Counted from the stretch's first letter, positions 39,217-50,582 are shown. The stretch: 64,000 bases of DNA from Lysinibacillus pakistanensis (GCA_001312325.1 BBDJ01000027.1:9753-73752); one strand, 5' to 3'. Program-made: numbers and translations. The notes: generated by a model not told the origin, from the letters alone.

Positions 39217-39922
39217 TTGACAATACAAAATTCCGACCGTTTTCTTACAGCATTTAATCGGATAGATCATAGGTTAAGAGATATTGTGGGTGCCAAAGAT
39301 TTCATGCCCTTTTACCGACTGATTGATCAAGCAAAGAAGAAGGATGTACTAGTGCGGAAATACGAAGATGATTTGAGGTCCTATGCAGACTTGAGAAATG
39401 CCATTGTTCATCATCGAACATCGATGGAATTTGTGATAGCTGAGCCACATATTGATGTGGTTGAAAGAATTGAGCATATTGATTTTACCATCGCTAAGCC
39501 TACATTGGTTGGACAAATGTTTCGCAAAAAAAGTGCTTGTTTTTCAGGAAAGAGACTCCTTAAGGCATGTGTTGAAGGTCATTCGCCATCGTAAATTCAC
39601 ACAGTTCCCCGTATACCATAAAGATCAATTTAAAGGATTAGTGACGACAGTTGGCATTACTAATTGGCTAGCTTCGATGATGGGAGGCAATCAAATTCCA
39701 AAGCAAATTCCAACCCTACATGATATTTTAATGCATGAAAAAAACCGAGTGAATTACAAATTTGTGAGTAGATACATAACGATTTATGAGGCTGAAGATA
39801 TTTTTAAGCAAGGTGTGGAACGCGGTCGACGATTTGAGGCATTGTTAATAACTGAGCATGGGAAGCCGCAGCAAAAACTAATTGGCATTATTACCCCACT
39901 AGATATTGTGAAAATTGATTAA
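39217..39922 (+). CDS. CBS-domain protein with HEPN-like N-terminus (frameshifted)
   Basis: TTG 39217, AAGGAAGG 8 bases upstream. Removing one A from A7 (39525-39531) gives 234 residues. Residues about 1-85 are helical with SYADLRNAIVHHRTS, an R-N-x-x-x-H HEPN-type motif; the rest is a pair of CBS domains (VLVFQERDSLRHVLKVI, FPVYHKDQFKGLVTTVGI; YEAEDIFKQGVERG, LIGIITPLDIV). CBS pairs usually sense nucleotides, so the fusion suggests a ligand-controlled HEPN protein. Confidence 0.68.
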
Positions 39923-39963
39923 GCAAGACGATACAAGCTGTTAAGGGCTTGATCGTCTTGCTT
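39922..39963. terminator. bidirectional terminator
   Basis: AAGCAAGACGAT and ATCGTCTTGCTT pair around a 19-base loop; the convergent DUF421 gene ends inside it. Confidence 0.8.
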
Positions 39964-40669
39964 TATCCTTTAGACTGATATATAACGAACCATTTGCTTG
40001 AACTTGAGCAAAATAGACATCTTCAACTGATTGGACATTCTGCTTTTTCAGCTTTTTCATTAGCCAGTCTTCTGTTAATTCAAGTTCAACTAGGTTTTCA
40101 TAAATAAGCTGTCCATCTGAAACCACTTCTGTTGGAATATAGCTTGGCGGTGTAACATCGGCCTTTACATCCTGCTTAGTTGCTGGTTGTTCTGCAGGTT
40201 TTTGAAGTACACTCAATTTACCAGTAGTTTCAAGTAATGCGTATTGAACATCTTGAATAGAAAAAAATTGCTTGCTCTCGAAGCATCATTGTTAGCTCAT
40301 CCATATGCAATCGATTTTGCTTTAAGGCAGCTTCTAAAATAAGGCCGTTTTGAATAACAATAGTTGGCTTGTCATCGATTAATACTCGAGCCTTTTTAGA
40401 TTTTATGGTAATAATGGTCATTAAATAGGTCAACACACTCCACCAAATTAATGAGATGAGGCCATCTATAAAGGGCGTCTCTGCTTGTGCTGCTATTTCA
40501 GAAGCAATCGAACCAAATGTAATACCTGTTGTATAGTGGAAGAATGTGAGCTGTCCAAGCTGCTTCTTCCCTAATATTCGAGCTAAAATAAGTAAAGCAA
40601 AAAAAATGAAAGTGAGGCCCTTAGAATCATTTCCCAAAAATTTATGTGCAAAAATTCATCTATATTCAT
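39941..40669 (-). CDS. DUF421 (YetF/YkjA) membrane protein (frameshifted)
   Basis: Starts MNIDEFLHINFWEMILR; an indel in the A8 forward run (40599-40606; eight to six, or nine) joins it to FFALLILARILGKKQLGQL, a hallmark of YetF-type proteins. Removing one at A7 (40261-40267) adds the C-terminal cytoplasmic domain, about 241 residues. Three N-terminal helices plus a KPTIVIQNGLILEAAL domain. Family role is unknown; members are often spore or stress associated. Confidence 0.75.
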
Positions 40670-40784
40670 ACATCTATCAACTCCTAACACTGCTGTCGGA
40701 AATTAGCTTGTGCAAAAAGAGCAAGAATATGCGATAATCATTTATTATCGTAATTTGAGAAAATTTAGAAAGTGGGTGTGCAGC

Positions 40785-41993
40785 ATGAACAATTCAGTAG
40801 AAAAAAATAAATAATCCAATCTATCCAATTATGATTGCAATAGCTGTTGCCCACCTTATTAATGACACGATGCAGGCGGTAATACCAGCGATGTTCCCGA
40901 TATTCAAGAGTGATTTAGGTTTAACCTTTACACAAATTGGACTTATTTCATTTGTTTTAAATATGTTCGCCTCTGCATTACAGCCAGTGGTGGGTTTTGT
41001 TAGTGATAAAAAGCCCATGCCCTATGCTTTGCCAATCGGTATGATAAGTTCATTCATAGGTATTGCAATCATCGCGTTTACAACCCAATATTGGGTAATT
41101 CTTATAGCGGTATTATTTTTAGGCTTTGGCTCTGCTATATTTCATCCAGAAGGCTCTCGTGTTTCATTTATGGCAGCAGGCTCTAAAAGAGGGCTAGCAC
41201 AATCGATTTATCAAGTGGGTGGGAACTCAGGTCAAGCGCTTGCACCATTGATTAGTGCCTATATTTTTAGTGTTTTTGGTCAACGTGGTGCCGCAATGGT
41301 ATTAGTAGTAGCAGCTATTGGTATTGTTGTATTAAGTAAAATTGCTACATGGTATAAAAAGAGGTTAGAGCAGGAACGTTTAGCAAAGAAAAAGCGTGTA
41401 TTAGTATCCACCTTACCACCATTAACAAAAAAAATCAAGTGGGTATTGCACTGACTTTATTATTTACTATTATTTTTGCACGATCATTTTATACAACCAA
41501 TATTACAAGTTTTTATGTATTTTATTTGATGGATCATTATGATGTCAGCCTTCGACTCGGACAAATTCTTATTTTCAGCTTTATGGCATTTGGTGTTGTA
41601 GGAACATTTTTCGGTGGTTCATTATCTGATCGAATTGGTAGAAAGAATGTTATACTGTTATCTGTTGTTGTACCGATGCCGTTTTGTCTGGCACTTCCAT
41701 ATGTTCCATTATGGGCAGCTATGATATTCCTAGTGATTATTGGTACACTCATTATGATTAGCTTTTCGGTGACAGTTGTATACGCCCAAGAGCTAGTCCC
41801 ATCAAAAATTGGTACAATGGCTGGTTTAACTACGGGCTTTGCTTTTGGTATGGGAGCAATTGGAGCGATGGTCATTGGTGTTTTAATGGATCATAAGGGA
41901 ATAGATTTTACGATGATGGTCGTTTCCCTATTGCCTTTATTGTTATTAGTAGCCTTTTTCTTACCAAAGGATAAACCTTCATCAGCAGTATAA
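40785..41993 (+). CDS. MFS exporter, fosmidomycin-resistance (Fsr) type (frameshifted)
   Basis: ATG 40785. Edits at A7 (40801-40807) and A8 (about 41429-41436, two bases) give 401 residues with twelve helices. AVAHLINDTMQAVIPAMFP, GFGSAIFHPEGSR and SIYQVGGNSGQALAPL are typical of the Fsr subfamily, and SDRIGRKNVI is the MFS inter-helix motif. Exports drugs or metabolites by proton antiport. Confidence 0.8.
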
Positions 41994-41998
41994 AAAAA

Positions 41999-42066
41999 TT
42001 AAACGCGTCTCAAAATTTGAATGAACCCGCGAAGGACATTTAAAATTTGAGAACGCGTTTTTTTAT
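41999..42066. terminator. bidirectional terminator
   Basis: AAACGCGTCTCAAAATTT and AAATTTGAGAACGCGTTTTT pair with small bulges; the convergent minus-strand gene ends at 42063. Confidence 0.75.
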
Positions 42067-42749
42067 TGACGTAATGGTGATAAAAACTCTGCTGGTAGAT
42101 TTTCTTTATCTATAACGTAGCCCTCTGATATATGAACTTCATGCATTTTATCGTTATAGGTAAATTTAAAAATGCCATTGTCAAAGTCGGTGCCAATTTC
42201 TTTAAAGAAAATGCCCTCAATCGATACATATTTCGGACATGTAAATCCTACTTTAAAGCTTTCGTGCTCTTTAATTAAATATGCGCGTACACCTTTCTCA
42301 TATATGTCATTCGCATCATCATCTGTTGGACGCTGAACAGCAACAATATGGAAATCGACAAAGGGAACCTCTTTTAACAATACGTTTAAGAATGAGCCTT
42401 TTGTGATCTCCTCCCAACGACTTTGCGCACTTTGACCTACAATTATTTGTGATATTCCAAAATTCTTTGCTACTTCTGCGATAACTTTTTGTATAGGGCG
42501 TTTTTCAGCATCTAATAAAATGAATTTTTCAACATCTAGCTCATCCGATAGCTTTTTCCATTGCTCAATGTAGCTAGATTTTTCTGCATCAAATGCATCA
42601 AGGGGCTGTGAGTCTACCGAAAGAATATAGAGCGGGCAATCTAACATTGTAGCCATTTTATGTCCACGGCGTATTAAGCGTTCCCCATTAAGACCGTAAT
42701 AAACACAAACTAAAATACTTTCGTCTAAACGCCCTTTCACATGCTTCAT
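42063..42749 (-). CDS. KdpD-like non-kinase protein with universal-stress domain
   Basis: Intact, 228 residues. Residues about 8-145 form a UspA/KdpD-type nucleotide-binding domain (ILVCVYYGLNGERLIRRG, VAKNFGISQIIVGQSAQSRWEE). There is no histidine kinase module. Truncated KdpD proteins of this kind are thought to sense potassium or cyclic di-AMP. AAGAGGTG lies 9-10 bases upstream of ATG 42749. It is divergent from the Mrp antiporter, fitting a cation homeostasis role. Confidence 0.7.
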   Translation of the reverse strand: MKHVKGRLDESILVCVYYGLNGERLIRRGHKMATMLDCPLYILSVDSQPLDAFDAEKSSYIEQWKKLSDELDVEKFILLDAEKRPIQKVIAEVAKNFGISQIIVGQSAQSRWEEITKGSFLNVLLKEVPFVDFHIVAVQRPTDDDANDIYEKGVRAYLIKEHESFKVGFTCPKYVSIEGIFFKEIGTDFDNGIFKFTYNDKMHEVHISEGYVIDKENLPAEFLSPLRQ

Positions 42750-43477
42750 AAAAAAATTACACCTCTTATCTTGTTGTTATTTTGTTATTTTCACTGTCGA
42801 TTTTGAAAAAAATTATCCTAAAACAGCTAAAATCGATGCTGTTACAGTGCATTATGCTCATTTATATTGTATACTTAAAAATGTATAAAAGTTAATGACA
42901 ATATATAGAGAAATCCTTGAGAAATTAGGTTTATTTCTATAACTCACACATATTTTATTTATGCATTTTGCGCATTTAAACGAATTGTCTCTATATGCCA
43001 CACTATTATGCAGTGAGTTAAATAGATAGTCAAGTCTCTCGGTATTCCTTAGTAAGATTGCGTTTAATTTTAATAAGCTTTCAATTTTAAAATACTTTAG
43101 TTGTCAGCTCTAAGTCCCTCTAGTTTTCTCGTACAGCACTATCATAAAAAGCTTACTGACTCATAAATTAAGTTGCAATAAAAATCCTTTTATCTCACTT
43201 TTAATTCATCATACATGATATCTTCTAAAACCCCTTAAGGATTATTCGAAGGAATTTCTGATATATTCGTTTAGCTTTACTATATTCATATTGGCGTTTT
43301 TTTCGGTAGGTAATGAGTACTAACTGAAATAAATAAAGTGTCCTCAACAACGTAGTTAATTTTTTTTTTGCTATGAAATAAAGCATACTATCTTCATTAA
43401 ATTTGGGAATACTTTATTGGCATCATTAAAATCAAACAACTGTCTGCAGGGCGAAATCGAAAGTAGGAGGTTTTCAT
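42750..43477. other. 728-bp AT-rich divergent intergenic region before mrpA
   Basis: No ORF of note on either strand. A stem near 42792-42849 pairs CACTGTCGATTTT with AAAATCG and ACAGTG (bulged), placed in the leader of the KdpD-like gene. The mrp side contains long A/T tracts and no terminator-like leader that I can identify. I looked for a ydaO-type cyclic di-AMP riboswitch and did not see its conserved GC-rich core. Confidence 0.4.
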
Positions 43478-45894
43478 TTGGTTACAGTTCTTATTGCGAT
43501 ACTTTTTCCATTTGTCTGCGCTGCGCTTATTCCACTTCTTTATAGGCGACTAAGGCGTGTTTCACATCTTGGCTGGTTTGTGTTAGCCGTTCCATTCATC
43601 TTGTTTCTTTTACTCGCTCGCTATATTCCTCAAATTGCCGAGGGTAAAACGTTTATTCATACATATGAGTGGATTCCCTCTTTTAATATAAATTTCACAA
43701 CATACCTAGACGGTCTCAGTATGATATTTGGCTTACTGATTACTGGTGTAGGTAGTTTAGTTATTTTATATTCTATTTTTTTATTTATCAACGAAAGAAT
43801 CTCTTCATCATTTTTACTGCTATCTATTACTATTCATGGGCGCTATGCTTGGCGTTGTTTTTTTCAGATAATTTAATGGTATTATACACGTTTTGGGAAT
43901 TAACGAGCGTGTCCTCATTTTTATTAATAGCATTTTGGCATCATCGAAAGGCATCTCGAGCTGGTGCGAGAAAAGCCATGACGATTACCGTTTTTGGTGG
44001 ACTATCTATGCTTGCTGGTTTTTTAATGCTTTTTGTAGCATCAGGGTCATTTAGTATTCGTGAGATTATAGCTAATGTAGAGGTAATACGTGATCATACA
44101 CTATTTACGCCAGCATTAATCCTTATATTGATTGGTGCTTTTACAAAGTCAGCACAATTCCCATTCCATATTTGGCTACCTGATGCAATGGAGGCACCCA
44201 CTCCAGTCAGTGCTTACTTACACTCCGCGACTATGGTAAAGGCAGGAATCTATTTAGTTGCACGTTTTTCACCAGTGTTTGGAGGAGAGGCTGTTTGGTT
44301 CTGGCTAGTCAGTGTGATTGGCCTTGTAACGTTGTTCTGGGGTTCATTTAATGCTGTGCGGCAAACAGATTTAAAGGCGTTACTGGCCTTTTCAACGGTT
44401 AGTCAGCTCGGTTTGATTATGAGTTTATTTGGACTAGGATCAGTTGCACATTATTACGGCTATGCTGAAAATACTATTCTTTATACACAGGCAAGTTTTG
44501 CAGCATTATTTCATCTTGTGAATCACTCCACTTTTAAAGGTGCGTTATTTATGATGGTCGGTATTGTCGATCATGAAGTAGGTACCCGTGATATACGACG
44601 TCTTGGTGGCTTAATGCATTGATGCTGTAACGTTTACAATTGCCGTAATTGGTGGTTTTTCGATGGCTGGATTACCACCGTTTAATGGTTTTTTTTAAGT
44701 AAAGAAATGTTCTTTGCTGCAATGCTAGCTATTCGTAATGTAGAAGCCTTTTCAATTACTGAGGTTGGGCTTTTATTTCCGATTATCGCATGGGTGGCGA
44801 GCATTTTTACATTTGTCTACAGCTTTATTTTAATAAGCCGTACATTCTTTGGAAAATTACAGCCGGATAAAATAGATAAAAAAAACCACATGAAGCGCCA
44901 ATTGGTATGCTAATTTCGCCAATTATCCTAAGCATCCTTGTAGTGGGAATCTTTTTCTTTCCGAATGTGCTAGGACATTATATTTTAGAGCCTGCAATGG
45001 CAAGTATATATCCAACTTTCCCATCGACAAGTGAGCTTACACCGCATATTCATGCATGGCATGGCATTAATGCAGAGTTGTTAATGACACTAGGAGTTAT
45101 CATTATTGGGGCTATTTTATTTAAAACGTTAAAAAGCTGGAAGCCTTTATATCGAATATTCTCACAAAAGTATACTTTTAATACGTATTACAATCGTCTT
45201 ATCGAAATGAGTGAAAATGGTTCAGCAAAGCTAACAAATCGCTATATGACAGGGAATTTAACTCATTATTTTATCTATATATATGTATTTTTTTGTTGCG
45301 CTTATTGCCGGCTACTTTATTTGGTCAGATGCAATTGTATTTGATTTTGCTAAGGATTCCACTTTTGAATCCTATGAGCTAATTCTAGTGTTTGTAATGG
45401 TGTTCGCAGCAATATGGATGATTTTTGCAAAGGGTCGTGTGACGGCCATGTTGTTAAATGGTGTACTTGGTTATTCAATTGCCTTTTTCTTTGTTATTTT
45501 CCGTGCTCCTGATTTAGCCTTGACGCAATTAGTTGTTGAATCTGTAACGACTGCTTTATTTCTTCTATGTTTTAAATATTTACCTGATTTAATGCCAGAA
45601 TCAGCCCATAAAAAGGTCCAATGGTCAAATGCCACTATATCTATTTTAGTTGGTGCTACCGTTACTTTGATAGGCTTAGCTGTAGTTCATTTTGATCGCT
45701 TTGAGCCTGTTTCTACTTACTTCAATGATGCCTATGAGCTTGCAGGAGGCTCTAATATTGTAAATACGATACTGGGGGATTTTCGTGCATTTGATACGAT
45801 GCTAGAGGTTGTCGTTCTTCTAATTGCCGGCTTAGGCGTGTATACACTTACGAAGCTCAAGCCACGAAAGGAGAAGACTGACCATGAAAATTAA
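43478..45894 (+). CDS. mrpA: Mrp antiporter subunit A (multiply frameshifted)
   Basis: TTG 43478, AGGAGG 7 bases upstream. Joined product about 802 residues. NuoL-like proton-conducting part: [66 protein letters not shown]; then the MrpA C-terminal MnhB-like region with [19 protein letters not shown]. Edits: T5 near 43830, T7 (43858-43864), an indel near 44620-44625, T8 (44689-44696, two bases), A8 (44878-44885, two), T7 (45288-45294). Largest subunit of the Na+/H+ antiporter complex in the cytoplasmic membrane. Confidence 0.85.
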
Positions 45895-46307
45895 TGACGT
45901 TATTTTACGTACTGTAACTAAAGCAGTGGTATTCATTATTTTAACCTTAGGCGTTTATTTGTTCTTTGCAGGGCATCACGCTCCAGGTGGAGGCTTTATA
46001 GGTGGTCTTGTACTTGCCTCGGGTATTGTTCTGTTGTATTTAGCCTATGATATAGAAACCGTGCATAAAGGAATGCCATTTGATTTTAAAAAAAATGGCA
46101 GCGTTAGGAGTATTGCTTGCTACGGGAACAGCTATCGGATCACTATTTTTTGATGTCCCATTTTTAACACAGGCACACACCTATATTGATGTTCCGATAT
46201 TTGGGAAAATGGGCTTTTCGACTGTCACCATTTTTGAGGCTGGTGTAGCATTAACCGTCGTAGGTGTTGTAGTGACAATTATTTTAAGTATAAGTGAGGA
46301 TGAGTAG
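45884..46307 (+). CDS. mrpB: Mrp antiporter subunit B (frameshifted)
   Basis: Overlaps mrpA by 11 bases. Four helices; [17 protein letters not shown] is the subunit B motif. Removing one A from A8 (46088-46095) gives 140 residues. Part of the seven-gene unit. Confidence 0.87.
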
Positions 46308-46310
46308 CCA

Positions 46311-46650
46311 ATGGAATCTTTAATACTTGTATTAGTTGGTGTATTAGTAGCAGTTGCAACGTACTTAATCCTCTCTAAACAGTTATTACGCGTAATTTTA
46401 GGAACTGCAGTTTTATCACATGCAGCCCATCTCCTAATTTTAACAATGGGCGGGCTGAAAAAAAGGGGATGTCCCACTTTTAGGAGAATCAGAAGGTCCC
46501 TATACCGATGCATTGCCTCAAGCATTAATTTTAACTGCAATTGTTATTAGCTTCGCAGTGACAGCATTTGTGCTTGTTCTTGGCTATCGTGCCTATAAAA
46601 CAAATGGTTCAGGGAATTTTGACGAAATGAGAGGTACGCCAGATGAGTAA
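46311..46650 (+). CDS. mrpC: Mrp antiporter subunit C (frameshifted)
   Basis: NuoK-like, three helices; [17 protein letters not shown] near residue 30 and [16 protein letters not shown] after correction. Removing one A from A7 (46459-46465) gives 112 residues. Stop overlaps mrpD by 8 bases. Confidence 0.87.
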
Positions 46651-48151
46651 TATGATAGTTTTACCATTAATCGTACCCGTTATTACGGCAATTTTACTAG
46701 TTTTTTTACGTGAACATATTACCCTGCAGCGCATTATTAGTGTATTAACATTAAGCTTTGTGGTTTTAATTAGTATCGTATTATTATTAGCCATTCAGGA
46801 GCAGGGTGTGTTACGAATCGATTTTAGTGGCTGGGGGCCACCCTTTGGTATTCTATTTGTTGCGGATTCATTTTCCGTTTTACTTGTTTTAATAGCGAAT
46901 ATTGTCGCTGTAATATGTGTCCTATATGCCTTGTTTACGATTGGCAGTAGCTATGAAAAAATGTATTTCTATCCATTCGTATTACTCATGGTAGCAGGAG
47001 TCAATGGTTCATTCTTAACAGGGGATATATTTAATCTGTTTGTGTGCTTTGAGGTAATGTTACTGGCCTCATATGCGCTCATAAGTTTAGGTGGCGATAA
47101 GATTCAGCTTCGGGAGGCATTAAAATATGTCCTTATCAATATTGTTGCCTCTTGGATTTTCCTAGTAGCATTAGCCTTTTTATATGGAACTGTTGGAACA
47201 TTAAATATGGCACATATTTCTGTCCGTGTAATGGAGGCTGGGGCAGATCCAGTTATTACAACGGTTGCTCTTATTTTTTTTAATAGTCTTTAGTTTGAAG
47301 GCTGGTTTATTATTGTTCTTCTGGTTACCAGGCTCATATAGTGTTCCACCTACAGCGATTGCTGCACTTTTTGCTGCATTACTAACAAAAGTTGGCATTT
47401 ATGCGCTTGTCCGTACCTTTACCTTGCTATTTCCAAACAATCCAGAGGTTACACATGTTGCACTCGGGATTATGGCAGGACTTACGATAATTGCTGGTTG
47501 TATGGGCGCATTGGCAGGGCGAGATGTACGAACTATTGCCTCTTATAATGTCCTTATTGGTGTTGGATTTATAGTTGCTGGTCTTGCGATTGGTACAGAG
47601 TCAGCGCTACAGGGAGTAACTTATTATTTAATGCATGATATGGTAGCGAAAGCTATGTTATTTTTGGCAGTAGGTATGATGATTTATGTTACGGGTGAAA
47701 CGTTAATTGATAATATGAGTGGGCTAATTCGGAATTATCCACTTTTCGGCTGGTTATTCTTTATTGTAATGTGTTCACTTGCTGGTATACCTCCATTAAG
47801 TGGTTTTTTTTAGGGAAGGTGTTAATTGGACAAGGTGCAATTGAGGGTGGGAATTTTATCCTATTAGGTCTAGGATTTTTATCAAGTTTAATTGTCTTGT
47901 ATTCCCTTCTACGAATCTTTCTTTCCTCATTCTTTGGAGAAACAATTATTAGTCTAGAAGATGAGATACCATTACCGAAACGCATTGTCTTGCCATTAGC
48001 ATTATTGGCCGTTTGCACAATTGGTTTAGGGATTGGCGCTGAGTGGATGGCGCCATTTGTAACAGATGCAGCAGAAACACTTTATACGCCATCGATTTAT
48101 ATTGATGCTGTGTTAGATGGAGAAGTATGGCAGGGTGAGGTGAGTAAATAA
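46643..48151 (+). CDS. mrpD: Mrp antiporter subunit D (frameshifted)
   Basis: NuoN/NuoM-like, about fourteen helices, 501 residues after edits at T8 (47274-47281, one) and T8 (47804-47811, two). Conserved [30 protein letters not shown] and [14 protein letters not shown]. Overlaps mrpE by one base (TAATG). Confidence 0.87.
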
Positions 48152-48633
48152 TGGCAATGCAATTTATTCTAAATTTATTTATCGCAACCCTTTGGTTATT
48201 GTTACAGGATGAGGTGGTTCCACAATTTTCTACATTCTTAATTGGCTTTATTGTAGGTATTGGGATTTTGTATGCGTTGCATCGTTTTTATGGCACACAA
48301 TTTTATTTAAGACGTGTGTTTTCCATTATTAAATTACTATGGCTCTTCAATTGGGAGTTACTATTATCGAGCTACAGCGTATTAAGACAAATAACTACGC
48401 CAAGACTTCAAATTACTCCTGGCATATTTACGTATAAAACAGTACTAAAGGGAGATTGGGAAGTAACAGCACTTGCGTTGCTGCTCACACTTACTCCAGG
48501 ATCAGTAGTGATGGAGGTTTCTGAGGAGGGCGATGTGTTCTATATTCATGCAATGGACATTGAGCAATCGAAGGATGCTGTTATTCGTTCTATAGGAAAA
48601 TTCGAACAAGCAATAATGGAGGTGACACGTTAA
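48151..48633 (+). CDS. mrpE: Mrp antiporter subunit E
   Basis: Intact, 160 residues. Two N-terminal helices, then VTALALLLTLTPGSVVMEVS, the subunit E signature. Overlaps mrpF by one base. Confidence 0.9.
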   Translation: MAMQFILNLFIATLWLLLQDEVVPQFSTFLIGFIVGIGILYALHRFYGTQFYLRRVFSIIKLLWLFNWELLLSSYSVLRQITTPRLQITPGIFTYKTVLKGDWEVTALALLLTLTPGSVVMEVSEEGDVFYIHAMDIEQSKDAVIRSIGKFEQAIMEVTR

Positions 48634-48917
48634 TGATTGAAAATATTTTACTGTTAGCCTTAGCTTTATTTAGTGTTTCCATTGCGCTGTCACTGTATCG
48701 TGTTATTCGGGGACCGTCTATGCCAGACCGTGCCATTGCTCTTGATACTATTGGTGTAAATTTATTGTCAGCAATCGCCATCGTATCGATCGTATTGAAG
48801 ACAAAGGCATATTTAGAAGCAATTTTGATATTAGGGATATTAGCATTTATCGGTACAATCGCTTTTACAAAATATATCGAAAGAGGTGTGATTGTTGAAC
48901 GTAAATCAAATGATTGA
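48633..48917 (+). CDS. mrpF: Mrp antiporter subunit F
   Basis: Intact, 94 residues, three helices; LYRVIRGPSMPDRAIALDT is the F-subunit motif. Overlaps mrpG. Confidence 0.9.
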   Translation: MIENILLLALALFSVSIALSLYRVIRGPSMPDRAIALDTIGVNLLSAIAIVSIVLKTKAYLEAILILGILAFIGTIAFTKYIERGVIVERKSND

Positions 48918-49253
48918 ATGGGCGGCTGTCATCCTCATTCTGATTGGCTCCATAGTTAGTGTTATTAGTGCATATGGATGATTCGTTTACCTGACGTATA
49001 CACTCGCTCCCATGCTGCAACGAAAAGTTCTACGTTATCGGTATTAACATGTTTATTAGGTGCATTCATTTATTTTTGGGTGCATGATGGCTTTGTAAGT
49101 GTACGGCTAATATTAGGTATTCTCTTCGTCTTTGTAACCGCACCTGTAGCAGGGCACTTAATCTGCCGAGCCGCCTATCGCTCTCAGGTTCCATTAGCAC
49201 AAGGCTCTGGTGAGGATGAGCTGAAGCCTAAGCTATTTCCAGAAGAAAAATAG
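48895..49253 (+). CDS. mrpG: Mrp antiporter subunit G (frameshifted)
   Basis: TTG 48895 is spaced 6 from AAGAGGTG; ATG 48910 is the alternative. As read it stops at SAYG. Adding one A in GGATG near 48979 restores SAYGMIRLPDVYTRSHAATK, the most conserved G-subunit stretch, total 119 residues and three helices. Last gene of the operon; terminator follows. Confidence 0.82.
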
Positions 49254-49255
49254 AG

Positions 49256-49291
49256 GAAAGACTGTTTGCCAAAGCAAGCAGTCTTTTTTTG
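49256..49291 (+). terminator. rho-independent terminator of the mrp operon
   Basis: AAAGACTGTTTGC-caaa-GCAAGCAGTCTTTTTTT. Confidence 0.9.
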
Positions 49292-49294
49292 TAT

Positions 49295-49390
49295 TGGCGG
49301 ATAGAGGTTTTAAAGTGCTGGATAGTCATGCTGAATTGGCGGATTAAACCTCCGAAATGGTGGATAGAAACGCAAAATGAATGGATAGTG
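49295..49390. repeat. degenerate 21-bp tandem repeat
   Basis: GGATA/GGATT cores start at 49299, 49320, 49341, 49362 and 49383, exactly 21 bp apart. Units begin TGGCGGATAGA, TGCTGGATAGT, TGGCGGATTAA, TGGTGGATAGA, GAATGGATAGT; the second half drifts (consensus ends near CYRAAW). Not coding in any frame with a start. Confidence 0.75.
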
Positions 49391-49691
49391 TTATCACGAT
49401 TATAAATGGGATTTTACGGGAATTAAATAATTATAGGATAAAAGCTGATGAAACGGAAAATAGTAAAGGTACCTCGGAATAAATATTAAAAATAAATTGA
49501 CTTATCAGAAAATTATGTTTATAATATTTGGCTAAAAATTATTCACTTTAGCTTGATTATTATTTCAAAAGAGTATATCTTAATTAGCAGATAGATTTTT
49601 TTATTCTTTTGAATGAATAATTATCCATTCGACTATTTTCGAGAAATACATTTCTCATACACAATAAAATATACTTAAAAGGAGATCTTGG
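49391..49691. other. AT-rich leader of the amino acid importer
   Basis: About 300 bp, no ORF. I searched for a T-box (AGGGTGG-type) and SAM riboswitch core and saw neither. GGAGATCTTGG precedes the start at 49692. Confidence 0.35.
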
Positions 49692-50497
49692 ATGATGAAG
49701 AATAAATTTTTCTTACTTATGCTTGTTCTAGTAATTGGTGTACTAGCTGCATGTGGTGCAAAAGAAAATAAAGACAATAGTGCAAATTCAAATGCTGATG
49801 GGACTACAGAGCAAAAGCAAGTATTAAAAGTAGGTACTTCTGCTGACTATGCACCATTTGAGTATGTGGATGCTGCAAAAGGTGAAGATATTATCGGGTT
49901 TGATATAGATTTAATCAAATTAGTTGGTGAAAAAAATTGGTGTAGACATGCAAGTGCAGGATATGGATTTTAACAGCCTAGTACCAGCATTACAAGCAGG
50001 TAAAATTGATGTAGTTATTTCAGGTATGACGCCAAACCCAGAACGTGAACAAGTCGTTGATTTCACGGATAAATACAATGAGACAGAACAAGTAATTATC
50101 GTGAAAAAGGAAAGCGGTATTAAAAAAGAGGCTGATTTAGCTGGCAAGAAAATTGGTGTGCAAACAGCTTCTATACAAGAAAATTTAGGGAATAATATTG
50201 CAAAAAAAAGTAGATGCAACTGTTGAAGGACGTACTCGAATTCCTGAAATCATCCAGGATATGATGTCTAAACGTTTGGATGCCGGAGTTTTAGAAGGCG
50301 GCGTTGCCAAAGGTTATCTCAAAACTAATGATAAATTAGCTGCTTTCCCTGTTGAAGAGCAACCAGAAGATTTCAAAGCAATCGCTGTTCCTAAAGGAAG
50401 CGACCTAAAAGATAAAATTAACAAAGCATTAAAAGAATTAGCTGATGAAGGTAAAATTCAAGAGCTAGAAGAAAAATGGTTAGAAAAAGTTGAATAA
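49692..50497 (+). CDS. polar amino acid ABC importer binding lipoprotein (frameshifted)
   Basis: Lipobox in LVIGVLAACGAK. VLKVGTSADYAPFEYVD and GFDIDLIKLVGEKIGVDMQVQ, then DVVISGMTPNPERE are typical of family 3 solute-binding proteins for polar amino acids. Edits at A7 (49929-49935) and A8 (50202-50209) give 267 residues. First of three genes with permease and ATPase. Which amino acid is bound cannot be told. Confidence 0.84.
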
Positions 50498-50508
50498 ATA
50501 AATGGACT

Positions 50509-50534
50509 GCGATAGCTCTATTTTGGGCTATCGC
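50509..50534 (+). promoter_or_regulatory. intercistronic hairpin
   Basis: GCGATAGC-tctattttgg-GCTATCGC with a weak T tail, between binding protein and permease; probably sets the binding protein excess. Confidence 0.7.
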
Positions 50535-50582
50535 TTGTGCTTTTCATATTCATAACAGAAATCAAGAAAGGAGGGAGATGCT

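Noticed and set aside
42750..43477. ydaO-type c-di-AMP riboswitch before mrp
   Set aside because: The conserved GC-rich core and paired blocks are not visible; the region is AT-rich throughout.
44689..47811. Programmed frameshifting in mrpA/mrpD
   Set aside because: Slippery-looking T8 runs exist, but equivalent breaks occur in dozens of unrelated genes, so a systematic sequence error explains them better.
49295..49390. CRISPR array
   Set aside because: Period is 21 bp with no spacers of stable length, units are degenerate, and no cas gene is near.
49391..49691. T-box or SAM riboswitch upstream of the amino acid importer
   Set aside because: No T-box bulge sequence or SAM core seen, and no antiterminator/terminator pair.
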